From: an uncultured Sphingopyxis sp.
GTDB taxonomy: Bacteria > Pseudomonadota > Alphaproteobacteria > Sphingomonadales > Sphingomonadaceae
Length of the DNA stretch: 55,494 nt
Direction of reading: 5' to 3'
NCBI GenBank assembly: GCA_937873425.1
Contig: CALMYE010000237.1
Span: 1 to 55,494 of the forward strand
Within the stretch, counting starts at the first letter, position 1, and each line of letters opens with the position of its first letter. Shown here piece after piece: positions 1 to 7,909 of the stretch. The translations under genes were made by a program, and so were the position numbers. The notes below the pieces were generated by a model. That model saw only the letters and a list, made by a program, of their open reading frames with translations, did not search any database and was not told the origin of the DNA.

Positions 1-54
1 CGCCGGTTCGCTGTCGACGATCATCACCATGCGGGTGTCGCGCGCGCTTGCCAT
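1..54 (-). CDS. possible 5' end of an unidentified gene, cut by the window edge
   Basis: An ATG read on the minus strand at 54 opens a frame that stays open to the window edge, giving 18 residues that begin MASARDTRMVMIVDS. A purine-rich stretch lies upstream, but it is not a clear ribosome site. The fragment is too short to assign to a family. It would be divergent from the oxidase subunit gene at 300. Between 55 and 299 I see no other convincing gene. It may be a chance open frame. Confidence 0.3.
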   Translation of the reverse strand, partial: MASARDTRMVMIVDSEPA

Positions 55-299
55 GGTCCCGAACCTGCCCCCTGCTGGCGGCGCCCAAGGCACCGCGATC
101 CGTCGTGGCCGACCGATTTACGCGAGAGGGGTAAAGGCAGGATTAAGGCCGTTCGCGGGTTCGGGCGGTGCCGGGCGACGTAACGCCGCACTTGAGCATC
201 GCAGGAGGCGTGGCTAAGAGCGGCGCGAGGGCCGATTCCGGGGCCGGGCGTGCCGCGCCCGCTGCCCGGTGCAGCGGCCGCAGGCAAAGGGGAAGAGTC

Positions 300-422
300 A
301 TGGCGGAACAGCAGGATATGAAGGCGGCGAACGAATCCTATGCGGGTTTCATCAGCCTGTTCAAAGTGGGCACGATCCTGACCGTGATCGCCACCGCGTT
401 CGTCGTGCTGCTGATCTCCTGA
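300..422 (+). CDS. aa3-type cytochrome c oxidase subunit IV, 40 aa
   Basis: This is a very small inner-membrane protein of the bacterial aa3 oxidase subunit IV family. It has a soluble N-terminus of about 18 residues (MAEQQDMKAANESYAGF) followed by one hydrophobic helix, residues 19-40. Family members are about 40-60 residues and bind the aa3 terminal oxidase without being catalytic. The ATG at 300 follows a GGGGAAGAG ribosome site. An upstream in-frame extension starting near 168 is unlikely because it lacks such a site. The gene ends 10 bases before pntAA, so the two are probably co-transcribed, and this small gene beside pntAA recurs in sphingomonads as far as I recall. Confidence 0.8.
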   Translation: MAEQQDMKAANESYAGFISLFKVGTILTVIATAFVVLLIS

Positions 423-432
423 CCGTTTCGTC

Positions 433-1554
433 ATGCGCATCGCTGTCCTGAAGGAGCTCGCCCCGGGCGAGACCCGCGTCGCCGCGACCCCGGAAACCGT
501 GAAGAAATTCATCGGTCTGGGCGCCGAAGTTGCCGTTGAATCGGGGGCGGGCGTCAGCGCCTCGATCGCCGATGCCGACTATGCCGCCGCGGGCGCGAGC
601 GTTACCAGTCGCGCCGACGCGCTCAAGGGCGCGGGGATCATCCTCGCCATCCAGGGTCCCGACCCCGCGGGGCTGAAGGGCTTTGCCGATGGCGCGTGGC
701 TCGCCGCCGGGCTCAACCCCTTCGGCGAGCGCGGCCGCATCGACGACTATGCGAAGCTGGGACTCGAAGCGCTGGCGATGGAGTTCATGCCGCGCATCAC
801 CCGCGCGCAGTCGATGGATATCTTGTCGAGCCAGGCGAATCTCGCGGGCTACAAGGCGGTGCTGATGGCGGCGAACGCCTATGGCCGCGCCTTTCCGATG
901 ATGATGACTGCCGCCGGCACGGTCAGCGCCGCCAAGGCCTTCGTCATGGGCGTCGGCGTCGCGGGGCTGCAGGCGATCGCGACGGCGCGGCGGCTGGGGG
1001 CACAGGTCAGCGCGACCGACGTGCGCTCGGCGACCCGGGAACAGATCATCTCGCTCGGCGCCAAGCCGATCTTCGTCGAAAGCGTCGCGGGCATCGAAGG
1101 CGAGGGCGCGGGCGGCTATGCCACGGAAATGTCCGAGGAATATCAAAAGGCGCAGGCCGAGCTGGTGTCGAGCCATATCGCCAAGCAGGACATCGTCATC
1201 ACCACCGCGCTGATCCCCGGACGCCCCGCGCCGCGGCTGATCAGCGACGCGCAGCTCGCGACGATGCGCAGCGGCAGCGTGATCGTCGACATGGCGGCCG
1301 AAAGCGGCGGCAATGTCGAGGGCACGGTCGCCGGCGAGACGCGGATGATCCACGGCGTGACCGTGATCGGCGCGCAGAACATCGCTGCGACGCTGCCCGC
1401 CGACACCAGCGCGCTGTTCAGCCGCAACCTGTTCAACTTCCTCTCCGCCTTCTGGGACAAGGAAGCGGGCAAGCCGGTGCTCGACGAGGAGATCGGGAGC
1501 GCCGTGCGCCTGACGCAGGGCGGCAAGGTGGTGCACGAGCGGTTGCTCGCCTGA
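433..1554 (+). CDS. pntAA: NAD(P) transhydrogenase subunit alpha part 1 (PntAA)
   Basis: This is the soluble NAD(H)-binding component (domain I) of the proton-translocating transhydrogenase, which couples the proton gradient to NADPH formation from NADH. The 373 residues are typical of the three-gene form of the enzyme, where alpha is split in two. The N-terminus MRIAVLKELAPGETRVA is the alanine-dehydrogenase/PNT N-domain. The Rossmann motif GVGVAGLQAI lies near residue 173. No membrane segment is present, as expected for the split form. Its partners pntAB and pntB lie 1.2 kb downstream, separated by a repeat and a fasciclin gene, which is unusual because the three genes normally abut. Confidence 0.95.
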   Translation: MRIAVLKELAPGETRVAATPETVKKFIGLGAEVAVESGAGVSASIADADYAAAGASVTSRADALKGAGIILAIQGPDPAGLKGFADGAWLAAGLNPFGERGRIDDYAKLGLEALAMEFMPRITRAQSMDILSSQANLAGYKAVLMAANAYGRAFPMMMTAAGTVSAAKAFVMGVGVAGLQAIATARRLGAQVSATDVRSATREQIISLGAKPIFVESVAGIEGEGAGGYATEMSEEYQKAQAELVSSHIAKQDIVITTALIPGRPAPRLISDAQLATMRSGSVIVDMAAESGGNVEGTVAGETRMIHGVTVIGAQNIAATLPADTSALFSRNLFNFLSAFWDKEAGKPVLDEEIGSAVRLTQGGKVVHERLLA

Positions 1555-1658
1555 CGGGGCCTGCCGGCATTGCTGCAAGGAAGCGGGGGCCGGAGCATCG
1601 GACATTATTTGCTGAGCCTGCGTATATCCGCTCCGGGGGTGGGAAGCGGACTAATGAT

Positions 1659-1790
1659 CCTCCCCACCCCGTGGGGAGGTGGCAGCGCGAAGCGCTGACG
1701 GAGGGGGCTGTCGTCCTCACGCTACGCAGATTGAGGACGATAGCCCCCTCCACCACCTTCGGTGGTCCCCCTCCCCGCAAGCGGGGAGGA
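1659..1790. repeat. composite palindromic intergenic repeat downstream of pntAA
   Basis: Nested inverted repeats are visible. A small hairpin (CCTCCCCACCCCGTGGGGAGG) opens the element. A pair of near-identical 20-base arms, about 1709-1728 and 1732-1751, surrounds a short loop. A closing hairpin (CTCCCCGCAAGCGGGGAG) ends it. The architecture of outer G/C-rich hairpins around a central stem resembles the other large repeats in this window, though the sequence differs. It probably ends transcription after pntAA or belongs to a dispersed non-autonomous element. Confidence 0.75.
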
Positions 1791-2006
1791 TTTTCACGGC
1801 CGCAACCGGTCGAACCCGCTATCATCTCCGCAGGTTTTCAAGCCGCATAATCGCCTTTTCTGCGACGGGACGGGGCGAGCCCGTCGCGGGACGAATGGAG
1901 CCTGCGCGGGGAAAATGGCCGATTTCAGCCTTTTCACGAAACTGACCATGCTTAGTATGCGTTCAGGGTCCATGAACCCTGATTTTCAACAACCGGAGAA
2001 TGATTG
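1791..2006. other. rest of the pntAA-fasciclin gap; possible fasciclin promoter region
   Basis: No coding frame with a ribosome site is seen here. Two small inverted repeats are present. The first has eight-base arms GCGACGGG (1862-1869) and CCCGTCGC (1880-1887). The second is CAGGGT...ACCCTG at about 1966-1981, just before the fasciclin gene. A weak promoter-like pair, CTGACC then TAGTAT, lies near 1942-1958. None of these is a firm assignment. Confidence 0.35.
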
Positions 2007-2642
2007 ATGCTGCGTGCGAAGCTTTTCGCTGTTCCCTTCCTTGCCCTTTCCGCTGCGACCCTGGCTCTCCCGGCCCACGCCTATGGCGACGACGCGGCCG
2101 CTGCCGCCGATGCGATGGAAGATAGCTGGACCATCGTCCAGAATGCCGCCAGCTCGCCCGAGCACAGGATTTTCGCTCAGGCGGTGACCGCCGCGGGCCT
2201 CGCCGAGACGCTGGGCGGCGAAGGGCCGTTCACCGTGTTCGCGCCGACAGACGCCGCCTTTGCCGCGGTGCCGCAGCCGATGACCGACTATCTGATGAAT
2301 CCGGCGAACCAGTGGGCGCTCGAACAGGTGCTGACCTATCATGTCGTCCCCGGTGCGGTGACCGCCGAGGATCTTTATTCAAAGATCGAGGCCGGCGGCG
2401 GCAGCGCGACGCTGACGACCGTCGAGGGCGAGGCGCTGACCTTCACCGAGGTGCAGGGCAATATCAAGGTCGACGGCACGCAGGGCAGCTCGGGCTATGT
2501 CACCAGGGCCGATCTCGATCAGGCGAACGGAGTCATCCATGTGCTCAATGGCGTGCTGATCCCGACGCTGACGCCGCCGGCTGCCGAGCCTGCCGAACCG
2601 GCCGCGGACGCGCCCGCCGCCGAAAGCGAAACGGCCGGATAG
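2007..2642 (+). CDS. secreted fasciclin (FAS1) domain protein, 211 aa
   Basis: An exported protein with one FAS1 fold, a domain used in cell-surface adhesion and matrix proteins. Residues 1-25 form a signal peptide ending LPAHA, so it is probably periplasmic or surface exposed. The two FAS1 signature boxes are present: H1 as GPFTVFAPTDAAF near residue 75, and H2 as NGVIHVLNGVLIP near residue 175. The last 25 residues are a low-complexity Pro/Ala/Glu tail. The ATG at 2007 follows CCGGAG at good spacing; the TTG three bases earlier is less likely. A strong stem-loop terminator follows. The gene is its own transcription unit inserted into the pnt locus. Confidence 0.88.
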   Translation: MLRAKLFAVPFLALSAATLALPAHAYGDDAAAAADAMEDSWTIVQNAASSPEHRIFAQAVTAAGLAETLGGEGPFTVFAPTDAAFAAVPQPMTDYLMNPANQWALEQVLTYHVVPGAVTAEDLYSKIEAGGGSATLTTVEGEALTFTEVQGNIKVDGTQGSSGYVTRADLDQANGVIHVLNGVLIPTLTPPAAEPAEPAADAPAAESETAG

Positions 2643-2670
2643 GCGCCCGGCGCGACATAAAATGTCCCGG

Positions 2671-2714
2671 AAGGCCCGCATGTCGCTGTCAGGCGAACGC
2701 GGGCCTTTCTTTTT
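2671..2714 (+). terminator. rho-independent terminator after the fasciclin gene
   Basis: Perfect nine-base arms, AAGGCCCGC (2671-2679) and GCGGGCCTT (2699-2707), enclose a 19-base loop and run into a T-rich tract, 2706-2714. It lies 28 bases past the fasciclin stop and before pntAB, so pntAB-pntB should need its own promoter between here and 2790. Confidence 0.85.
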
Positions 2715-2789
2715 GCGCGTCTTAGGAGTCGACAGCATCGCAGCGGCGCGGCATTAGGCGCCGACGCGGAATCAGCAGGGGAGCGCGCC

Positions 2790-3071
2790 GTGGATTTCAT
2801 CACCATCATTTCCATTTTCGTGCTGGCGTGTTTCGTCGGCTATTTCGTCGTCTGGTCGGTCACGCCGGCGCTGCACACGCCGCTGATGAGCGTGACCAAC
2901 GCGATTTCGTCGGTGATCATCGTCGGCGCGCTGATCGCGAGCGCCGCGGCGGGTTCGCCGGTGTCGAAATGGCTGGGGCTGGCCGCGGTGGTGATGGCGA
3001 GCGTCAACATCTTCGGCGGCTTCGCGGTCACCGAGCGCATGCTGGCGATGTACAAGAAGAAGGAGCGCTGA
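2790..3071 (+). CDS. pntAB: NAD(P) transhydrogenase subunit alpha part 2 (PntAB)
   Basis: This is the small membrane component of the transhydrogenase and forms the first part of the proton channel (domain II). The 93 residues show three hydrophobic helices, about 3-22, 34-53 and 58-80. The C-terminus is basic (MYKKKER). The start is GTG at 2790, preceded by CAGGGGAG. It ends one base before pntB starts, indicating co-translation. The length and composition match the family. Confidence 0.92.
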   Translation: MDFITIISIFVLACFVGYFVVWSVTPALHTPLMSVTNAISSVIIVGALIASAAAGSPVSKWLGLAAVVMASVNIFGGFAVTERMLAMYKKKER

Positions 3072-3072
3072 G

Positions 3073-4524
3073 ATGAGCCTCTCGCTGCTTCTGGCCGGCG
3101 GTGCCGCCGGCGAAACCTCGCCCGCGCAGTTCTGGGCGGCCATCGCCTATCTGGTCGCGGGCGTCTTCTTCATCCTCGCGCTGCGCGGCCTGTCCTCGCC
3201 CGCCTCGTCGCGGCGCGGCAACCGCTTCGGCATGGCGGGCATGGCGATCGCCGTGGTCACCACGCTGCTGACCCACGAGCTCGCCAATCCGGTCGAGGTG
3301 CTGGGCGCGATCGCCATCGGCGCCGTCATCGGCCTAGTCATGGCGCGGCGGATCGCGATGACCGCGATGCCGCAGCTCGTCGCGGCCTTCCACAGTCTCG
3401 TCGGTCTCGCCGCGGTCGCGGTGGCGGCGGCGGCCTTCCTCAATCCCGGCGCCTTCGGCCTCGTCGATGCCGCAGGACAGATCTTCGCGGTCAGCCGCGT
3501 CGAAATGGGCCTCGGCGTCGCGATCGGCGCGATCACCTTCTCGGGATCGGTCATCGCTTTCCTCAAATTGAACGGCAACATGTCGGGAGCCCCGATCCTG
3601 CTGCCGCTGCGCCATCTGATCAACCTCGGCACGCTCGCGGGCATCCTCGGCCTGATCGCCTGGTTCACCGTCGACCAGTCGCCGTGGGTGTTCTGGACGG
3701 TCACCGGCCTGTCCTTCCTGATCGGTTTCCTGCTGATCATCCCGATCGGCGGCGCCGACATGCCGGTGGTCGTGTCGATGCTCAACAGCTATTCGGGCTG
3801 GGCCGCGGCGGCGATGGGCTTCACGCTGGGCAACAGCGCGATGATCATCACCGGCGCGCTGGTCGGCGCGTCGGGCGCGATCCTGTCCTATATCATGTGC
3901 CGCGCGATGAACCGCAGCTTCGTCAGCGTGATCGCCGGCGGCTTCGGCGCCGACGATGCGGCGGCGGGCGGCGGCGGCGCGAAGGAACAGCGCCCGTGGA
4001 AGCCGGGCAGCGCCGACGACGCCGCCTTCCTGATGAAGCAGGCCGACAGCGTCATCATCGTGCCCGGATACGGTATGGCGGTGGCGCAGGCGCAGCATGC
4101 GCTGCGCGAAATGGGCGACCTGCTGAAGGCCGAGGGGGTCACGGTCAAATATGCGATCCACCCGGTCGCGGGCCGCATGCCCGGCCATATGAACGTGCTG
4201 CTCGCCGAAGCGAGCGTCCCCTATGACGAAGTGTTCGAACTGGAGGACATCAACAGCGAATTCGCCCAGTGCGACGTTGCCTTCGTCATCGGCGCCAACG
4301 ACGTGACCAACCCATCGGCGAAGACCGACAAGTCGTCGCCCATCTATGGCATGCCGGTGCTCGACGTCGAAAAGGCGAAGACGGTGCTGTTCGTGAAGCG
4401 CTCGATGGGCGGCGTCGGCTATGCCGGGGTCGACAACGACGTCTTCTACATGGACCAGACGATGATGCTGCTCGGTGACGCCAAGAAGATGACCGACGAC
4501 ATCGTCAAGGCGCTGGGGCATTGA
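3073..4524 (+). CDS. pntB: NAD(P) transhydrogenase subunit beta (PntB)
   Basis: This 483-residue inner-membrane protein carries most of the proton channel and the NADP(H)-binding domain III. The first 280 residues contain about eight to nine hydrophobic helices. Residues 290-320 form a linker rich in Gly/Ala. The NADP-binding part begins at PGYGMAVAQAQ (near 330) and includes GANDVTNPSA (near 406). The length agrees with the beta subunits of the three-gene enzyme. With PntAA and PntAB it would make the complete complex supplying NADPH, although pntAA is in a separate unit here. Confidence 0.95.
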   Translation: MSLSLLLAGGAAGETSPAQFWAAIAYLVAGVFFILALRGLSSPASSRRGNRFGMAGMAIAVVTTLLTHELANPVEVLGAIAIGAVIGLVMARRIAMTAMPQLVAAFHSLVGLAAVAVAAAAFLNPGAFGLVDAAGQIFAVSRVEMGLGVAIGAITFSGSVIAFLKLNGNMSGAPILLPLRHLINLGTLAGILGLIAWFTVDQSPWVFWTVTGLSFLIGFLLIIPIGGADMPVVVSMLNSYSGWAAAAMGFTLGNSAMIITGALVGASGAILSYIMCRAMNRSFVSVIAGGFGADDAAAGGGGAKEQRPWKPGSADDAAFLMKQADSVIIVPGYGMAVAQAQHALREMGDLLKAEGVTVKYAIHPVAGRMPGHMNVLLAEASVPYDEVFELEDINSEFAQCDVAFVIGANDVTNPSAKTDKSSPIYGMPVLDVEKAKTVLFVKRSMGGVGYAGVDNDVFYMDQTMMLLGDAKKMTDDIVKALGH

Positions 4525-4543
4525 CCCGATTGAAGGGGTTGGA

Positions 4544-5242
4544 ATGCGCAAGATCGGCCTGATCGGGGGAATGAGCTGGGCGGCGACCGAGCTTTACTAT
4601 CGCCACATCAACAAGCAGGTGCAGAAGCGGCTGGGGAGCGCCTGTTCGGCGCCGATCATCCTCGAAAGCCTCAACTATTGCGAATTGTCACGGCTGACCA
4701 CGCCCGAACAGTGGGATCATGCGAAGGGCATATTGATCGCTTCGGCGCAGCGGCTGGAAGCGGCGGGTGCGACCGCGCTGATGATCACCGCCAATTCGAT
4801 GCACAAGGTCGCCGAGGACGTCGGCGCGGCGATTTCGATCCCGATCATCCATATCGTCGACGAAACGGGCGCGAAGATGCGCGCCGACGGGATCAAGGCC
4901 GCCGCGGTGATCGGTACGCGCAACGTGATGACCGAGCCCTGGTTCCGCCAGCGGCTGGTGCGCCACGGGCTGACGCTGGCCCCCTATGACGCGAGCCGCG
5001 CCGACGCGATCGACGCGATCATCTATGACGAGCTGATGCAGGGCAAGGCGACCGAGGATTCGCGCCGCCGCATGCGCACCTTCATCACCGACATCGCCAA
5101 GCAGGACGTCCAGGCGCTGGTGCTCGCCTGCACCGAGCTGGTGATGCTGGTCGATCCCGACGCGAATGTCCTGCCGATCTACGACACGACACGCATCCAT
5201 GTCGCGGCAGGCGTGGACTGGGTGCTGGGCGAGGGCAGTTGA
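4544..5242 (+). CDS. aspartate/glutamate racemase family protein (YgeA/EcL-DER-like)
   Basis: A 232-residue cytosolic, cofactor-independent amino-acid racemase. The family uses two acid/base residues, one from each half of the protein. The C-terminal site is the usual Cys in ACTEL (C196). The N-terminal site, normally Cys in a CNT motif, is Thr82 in ITANSMHK. From memory, a Thr/Cys pair at equivalent positions occurs in the E. coli L-aspartate/glutamate-specific racemase, so the substitution is probably functional rather than a defect. The ATG at 4544 follows AAGGGGTTGG. It lies 19 bases after pntB and is probably in the same transcript. Confidence 0.85.
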   Translation: MRKIGLIGGMSWAATELYYRHINKQVQKRLGSACSAPIILESLNYCELSRLTTPEQWDHAKGILIASAQRLEAAGATALMITANSMHKVAEDVGAAISIPIIHIVDETGAKMRADGIKAAAVIGTRNVMTEPWFRQRLVRHGLTLAPYDASRADAIDAIIYDELMQGKATEDSRRRMRTFITDIAKQDVQALVLACTELVMLVDPDANVLPIYDTTRIHVAAGVDWVLGEGS

Positions 5243-5296
5243 ATCTCCTTCTCTGAAGGAGAGGATAGCAATTCTTCCCGATCATGAAAAAGCCGA

Positions 5297-5380
5297 GTGC
5301 TCCCGCGAAGGCGGGAGCCCATCTCCTGCCGGTGGCATCTTGAACCCACCGGAGATGGGTCCCCGCCTGCGCGGGGACAC
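5297..5380. repeat. 84-bp palindromic repeat, copy 1 of 2 in the window
   Basis: The element has hairpin ends (CTCCCGCGAAGGCGGGAG and CCCCGCCTGCGCGGGG) around a central stem in which CCATCTCC pairs with GGAGATGG. A near-identical copy lies at 49298-49381, 44 kb away. It sits 55 bases past the racemase gene. This is a dispersed REP-like element typical of sphingomonad intergenic regions; no coding capacity is seen. Confidence 0.85.
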
Positions 5381-5508
5381 AGGGCCTTTATGCGTGGGGA
5401 TCGATCAGTCCGAAGCTCGACGCACCCTAATCCACATATGTGTCAGCAAGCGCTTGGCATCCGCCGGCTCTTGTCCCATGCTGCGGGCAAAACAAGGGAG
5501 AGACACGG

Positions 5509-6723
5509 ATGCGATTCCACAGCCTGCGCCACGCGGCGACGCTCTGTTTCGTCGCGGCGGCGGTGGCCGCCGTTCCGGCCGCCGCGAAGACGATTCTGGT
5601 CGAACCCGGCGGCGAAGACGCCAATGAACGGCTGCAGGAGGCGCTGATCCTCGCCGAACCCGGCGATACCGTCGAACTGGCGGCGGGGGTCTGGCAGCTG
5701 ACCGACGGCCTGTCGCTGGCGGTGGACAATGTCACGCTGCGCGGCGCGGGGGCGGGTGAGGGCGGATCGATCCTCGACTTCACCGGCCAGCAGGGCGCGG
5801 GCGAGGGGCTGCTCGTCACCAGCGACGACGTGTTCCTCACCGATTTCGCGGTGATCAACACGAAAGGCGACGGCATCAAGTCGAAGGGCGCCGACCGCAT
5901 CGTCTATCACAAGCTGCGCGTTGAATGGACCGCGGGGCCGAAGGAGACGAACGGGGCATACGGCATCTATCCGGTCGAAAGCAGCGACGTGCTGGTCGAC
6001 AGCGTCTATGTGCGCGGTGCGTCGGACGCCGGCATCTATGTCGGCCAGTCGAAGAATATCATCGTCCGCGATTCGATCGCGACCGAGAATGTCGCGGGGA
6101 TCGAAATCGAGAACAGTTATGACGCCGACGTTCGCGACAATGTCGCGACGAAGAACACCGGCGGCATATTGGTGTTCGATCTGCCCAGCCTGCCGATGCA
6201 GGGCGGGCATAATGTGCGCGTCTTCGGCAATGTCGTCAACGACAACAGCACCCCCAATTTCGCGCCCGCGGGCAATATCGTCGCGAGCGTCCCGACCGGC
6301 ACCGGCGTGCTGATCATGGCGAACCGCAATGTCGAGATATTTGACAATGTCCTCGACGAGAACGGCACCGCCAATGTGATGATCGTCGGCTATCGCTACG
6401 AGCATCAGGACCCCAATTACCAGCCGCTGCCCAAGGCGATTATCGTGCGGGGCAACCAGCACGGCCGGGCGGGTTTCGCGCCGGCCTTTCCGGGCGGGGC
6501 GGAGATCGCGGCGGCGCTGGGCGGGGCGATCCCGCCGGTGCTGTGGGACGGGGCGGGCGATGCGATCGTGCTCGACGAGGTCGGCGTGCTGTCGCTGAAC
6601 CTGCCCGACGTCGCGACCCCGCAGAGCGCGGCGAAGCCGTCGCCGGTCGAGCTGAAGGGGAGGCCGTCCGCCGCGCTGCCGGGCATAACCCTGCCCGAGA
6701 GCATGGAGGCGAAGGTCCGGTGA
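5509..6723 (+). CDS. secreted parallel beta-helix repeat protein (TIGR03805-like)
   Basis: A 404-residue exported protein. Residues 1-26 are a signal peptide ending AVPAAA. After this come successive right-handed beta-helix turns, rich in Val/Ile/Asn/Asp with recurring patterns such as IIVRDSIATENVAGI and VRDNVATKNTGGI. I recall this family occurring in a two-gene pair with the downstream di-heme protein (TIGR03805 with TIGR03806, function unknown), and exactly that pair is present. The ATG at 5509 follows AAGGGAGAG. The stop overlaps the start of the next gene, so the two are translationally coupled. It is probably periplasmic. Confidence 0.85.
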   Translation: MRFHSLRHAATLCFVAAAVAAVPAAAKTILVEPGGEDANERLQEALILAEPGDTVELAAGVWQLTDGLSLAVDNVTLRGAGAGEGGSILDFTGQQGAGEGLLVTSDDVFLTDFAVINTKGDGIKSKGADRIVYHKLRVEWTAGPKETNGAYGIYPVESSDVLVDSVYVRGASDAGIYVGQSKNIIVRDSIATENVAGIEIENSYDADVRDNVATKNTGGILVFDLPSLPMQGGHNVRVFGNVVNDNSTPNFAPAGNIVASVPTGTGVLIMANRNVEIFDNVLDENGTANVMIVGYRYEHQDPNYQPLPKAIIVRGNQHGRAGFAPAFPGGAEIAAALGGAIPPVLWDGAGDAIVLDEVGVLSLNLPDVATPQSAAKPSPVELKGRPSAALPGITLPESMEAKVR

Positions 6724-7733
6724 GACGCGCTTTCGCCGCGCTGGCCGCGGCGCTGCTGTGCGTCAGCGCCGCGCCGCCGCCCGATGGAGGCGCGCCGGAT
6801 CAAGCGGTGATCGACGGCGAGGCGATGCCGCGCAAGCTGTCGGAATTCGGCCTGTTCCGTGCGGGAACAAGCGAGCCTGTGGAAGAGCTGATCCCCTATA
6901 CGCTGCATACGCCGCTGTTCAGCGACTATGCCGACAAGCACCGCCGGATATGGCTGCCGCGCGGCGAAATGGCGTCGATCCACGGCGACGGCCATATCGA
7001 GTTTCCGGTCGGCACGGTGATCGTCAAGAGCTTCGGCTGGCCCGACTGGAACGGCGGGCGGCCGGTCGAGACGAGGCTGCTGATCCACCGCGCAAAGGGC
7101 TGGGTGGCGCTTCCCTATATCTGGGACGCCGACGGGCGTGACGCGACGCTGGCGGTCGGGGGGCGGCGGGTGCCGGTGTCGTTCGCGGCGCCGGACGGCA
7201 GCCGCCACGACATCGCCCATGCGGTGCCGAACATGAACCAGTGCAAGGAATGCCACAATCGTGGCGGACGCATCGTGCCAATCGGGCCGAAGGCGGAGAA
7301 TATCGACTTCGGCGGCGAGGGCGCGAAGCACCCGTCCTTCCTGTTGCCCAAGAACCGGCTCCGTCCGATGCCGCGCTGGGACGATCCGGCGAGCGGCAGC
7401 ATTGCCGCGCGCGCCCGCGCCTATATCGACGTCAACTGCGCGCATTGCCACAATCCCGAGGGCAGCGCGTCGAACAGCGGGCTGTTCCTGCGCTGGACCG
7501 ACGATCCGGCGGGTGTCAATTACGGCATAGGGAAGCGCCCGACCGCGGCGGGGCGCGGCAGCGGGGGGATGGATTTCGCGATTGCGCCCGGCGATCCCGC
7601 GCACAGCTTCCTGATCTATCGCCTCGAAAGCACCGATCCCGGTATCGCCATGCCCGAGGTCGGGCGTTCGACGGTGCATAAGGAGGGGACGGATTTGCTG
7701 CGGCAATGGATATCGGAGATGGATGCCCTGTAG
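6720..7733 (+). CDS. exported di-heme c-type cytochrome, SO_2930/HNE_0200 family
   Basis: A 337-residue exported protein with two CXXCH heme-binding motifs: CKECH at residues 175-179 and CAHCH at 240-244. An N-terminal hydrophobic signal peptide covers about residues 1-18. The start is GTG at 6720, overlapping the last codons of the beta-helix gene by four bases; extensions further upstream would run inside that gene. The family (TIGR03806 as I recall it) is the regular partner of the beta-helix protein. The pair may form a periplasmic redox complex, but its role is unknown. Confidence 0.85.
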   Translation: MRRAFAALAAALLCVSAAPPPDGGAPDQAVIDGEAMPRKLSEFGLFRAGTSEPVEELIPYTLHTPLFSDYADKHRRIWLPRGEMASIHGDGHIEFPVGTVIVKSFGWPDWNGGRPVETRLLIHRAKGWVALPYIWDADGRDATLAVGGRRVPVSFAAPDGSRHDIAHAVPNMNQCKECHNRGGRIVPIGPKAENIDFGGEGAKHPSFLLPKNRLRPMPRWDDPASGSIAARARAYIDVNCAHCHNPEGSASNSGLFLRWTDDPAGVNYGIGKRPTAAGRGSGGMDFAIAPGDPAHSFLIYRLESTDPGIAMPEVGRSTVHKEGTDLLRQWISEMDAL

Positions 7734-7758
7734 GCCGGGACTCGATTTTGCAGCAAAT

Positions 7759-7854
7759 CGTCATTGCGAGGAGCCGAAGGCGACGCGGCAATCCAGAGTA
7801 GCGTAAACCCGCTCTGGATTGCTTCCCCCGGCCTTCGCCGGGGTCGCAATGACG
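7759..7854. repeat. 96-bp palindromic repeat with CGTCATTGCGA ends
   Basis: The ends are an inverted pair, CGTCATTGCGA and TCGCAATGACG, with an inner pair GCAATCCAGAG and CTCTGGATTGC. This is a well-known style of alphaproteobacterial intergenic palindrome. It lies between the cytochrome gene and the isomerase gene. No gene is seen in it. Confidence 0.8.
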
Positions 7855-7909
7855 AGGCTTTGGTTTTCGGAGTCTTGCTAAAGATACCGAACTGACCGTA
7901 GGTCCACCC

